From assembly GCA_945957305.1 (NCBI GenBank), contig CAMFLN010000314.1, positions 1 through 5,212 of the forward strand: a stretch of DNA of 5,212 nt, written 5' to 3'. The position numbers and the translations under genes are program-made. Positions 5,176 through 5,212 of the stretch are shown in pieces (position 1 is the first letter of the stretch; each line of letters opens with the position of its first letter). The notes below the pieces were generated by a model. It was not told the origin of the DNA, did no database searches, and saw nothing but the letters and a program-made list of their open reading frames with translations. The DNA comes from an uncultured Planctomycetaceae bacterium. GTDB lineage: Bacteria; Planctomycetota; Planctomycetia; Pirellulales; JACPPG01.

Positions 5176-5212
5176 CTATTGCATGCTGCCGCCGGTGTAC
5201 GGAGCATAATCC
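5176..5212 (-). CDS. C-terminal end of a minus-strand gene (partial)
   Basis: Reading leftward from the right edge, one frame gives D-Y-A-P-Y-T-G-G-S-M-Q and then TAG (5176-5178). The strong minus-strand terminator begins 34 bp further on, which is the expected spacing for the end of a gene transcribed leftward. The Tyr/Gly/Pro composition is reasonable for a secreted or low-complexity C-terminus, but only 11 codons are visible and no function can be given. Another minus frame ends at TAA (5162-5164) and gives a less protein-like sequence; it cannot be excluded. Confidence 0.45.
   Translation of the reverse strand, partial: DYAPYTGGSMQ

Noticed and set aside
5168..5190. GGCAGC/GCTGCC inverted repeat at the end of the partial minus gene
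   Set aside because: Six base pairs with an 11-nt loop, overlapping the coding end and without a U-tract; the adjacent 5104-5142 hairpin is a far better terminator.
1..5212. CRISPR arrays, tRNA or rRNA genes, insertion sequences, attachment sites
   Set aside because: No regularly spaced direct repeats, no cloverleaf-like sequence, no transposase frame and no terminal inverted repeats were seen.

Overview
The window (5212 bp, GC-rich) looks like chromosomal DNA from a planctomycete, probably of the Pirellulales type. This is an inference. It rests on an OprP/OprO-like porin with a long Pro/Ala-rich N-terminal region, a very cysteine-rich small secreted protein of a style I associate with planctomycetes, and several short signal-peptide proteins spaced as single genes. 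No marker gene fixes the taxonomy.

Layout: (1) 26-619 (+), a complete DNA-3-methyladenine glycosylase of the AAG/MPG family, the only housekeeping gene and the most securely identified product. (2) 620-951, a gene-free stretch with an AT-rich inverted repeat, ATTACA-AAAG-TGTAAT. (3) 952-1341 (+), a small exported coiled-coil protein of 129 aa. (4) 1389-3308 (-), a 639-aa phosphate-selective-porin-like outer-membrane protein, convergent with the previous gene. (5) 3309-3770, a divergent intergenic region with an operator-like dyad, CGTGACA-N16-TGTCACG. (6) 3771-4241 (+), a 156-aa secreted protein with 19 cysteines in its mature part. (7) 4378-5040 (+), a 220-aa exported helical protein with a Pro/Ala/Lys-rich spacer and an internal His/Tyr repeat. 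(8) 5104-5142, a strong hairpin terminator whose U-tract serves the minus strand, followed by the probable last codons of a minus-strand gene that enters from the right edge.

Four of the five complete genes encode proteins with signal peptides, so everything except the glycosylase points to the cell envelope. The most striking observation is that the two exported coiled-coil/helical proteins, which lie about 3.7 kb apart and are otherwise unlike each other, end in the same 12-residue tail, S-Y-Y-x-x-G-x-G-H-F-[I/V]-D, immediately before the stop. The tail is conserved at protein level, with several synonymous codon differences. This suggests an undescribed C-terminal targeting, anchoring or docking motif. 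How these genes work together is not shown by the sequence; a shared envelope role is an inference from neighbourhood and architecture.
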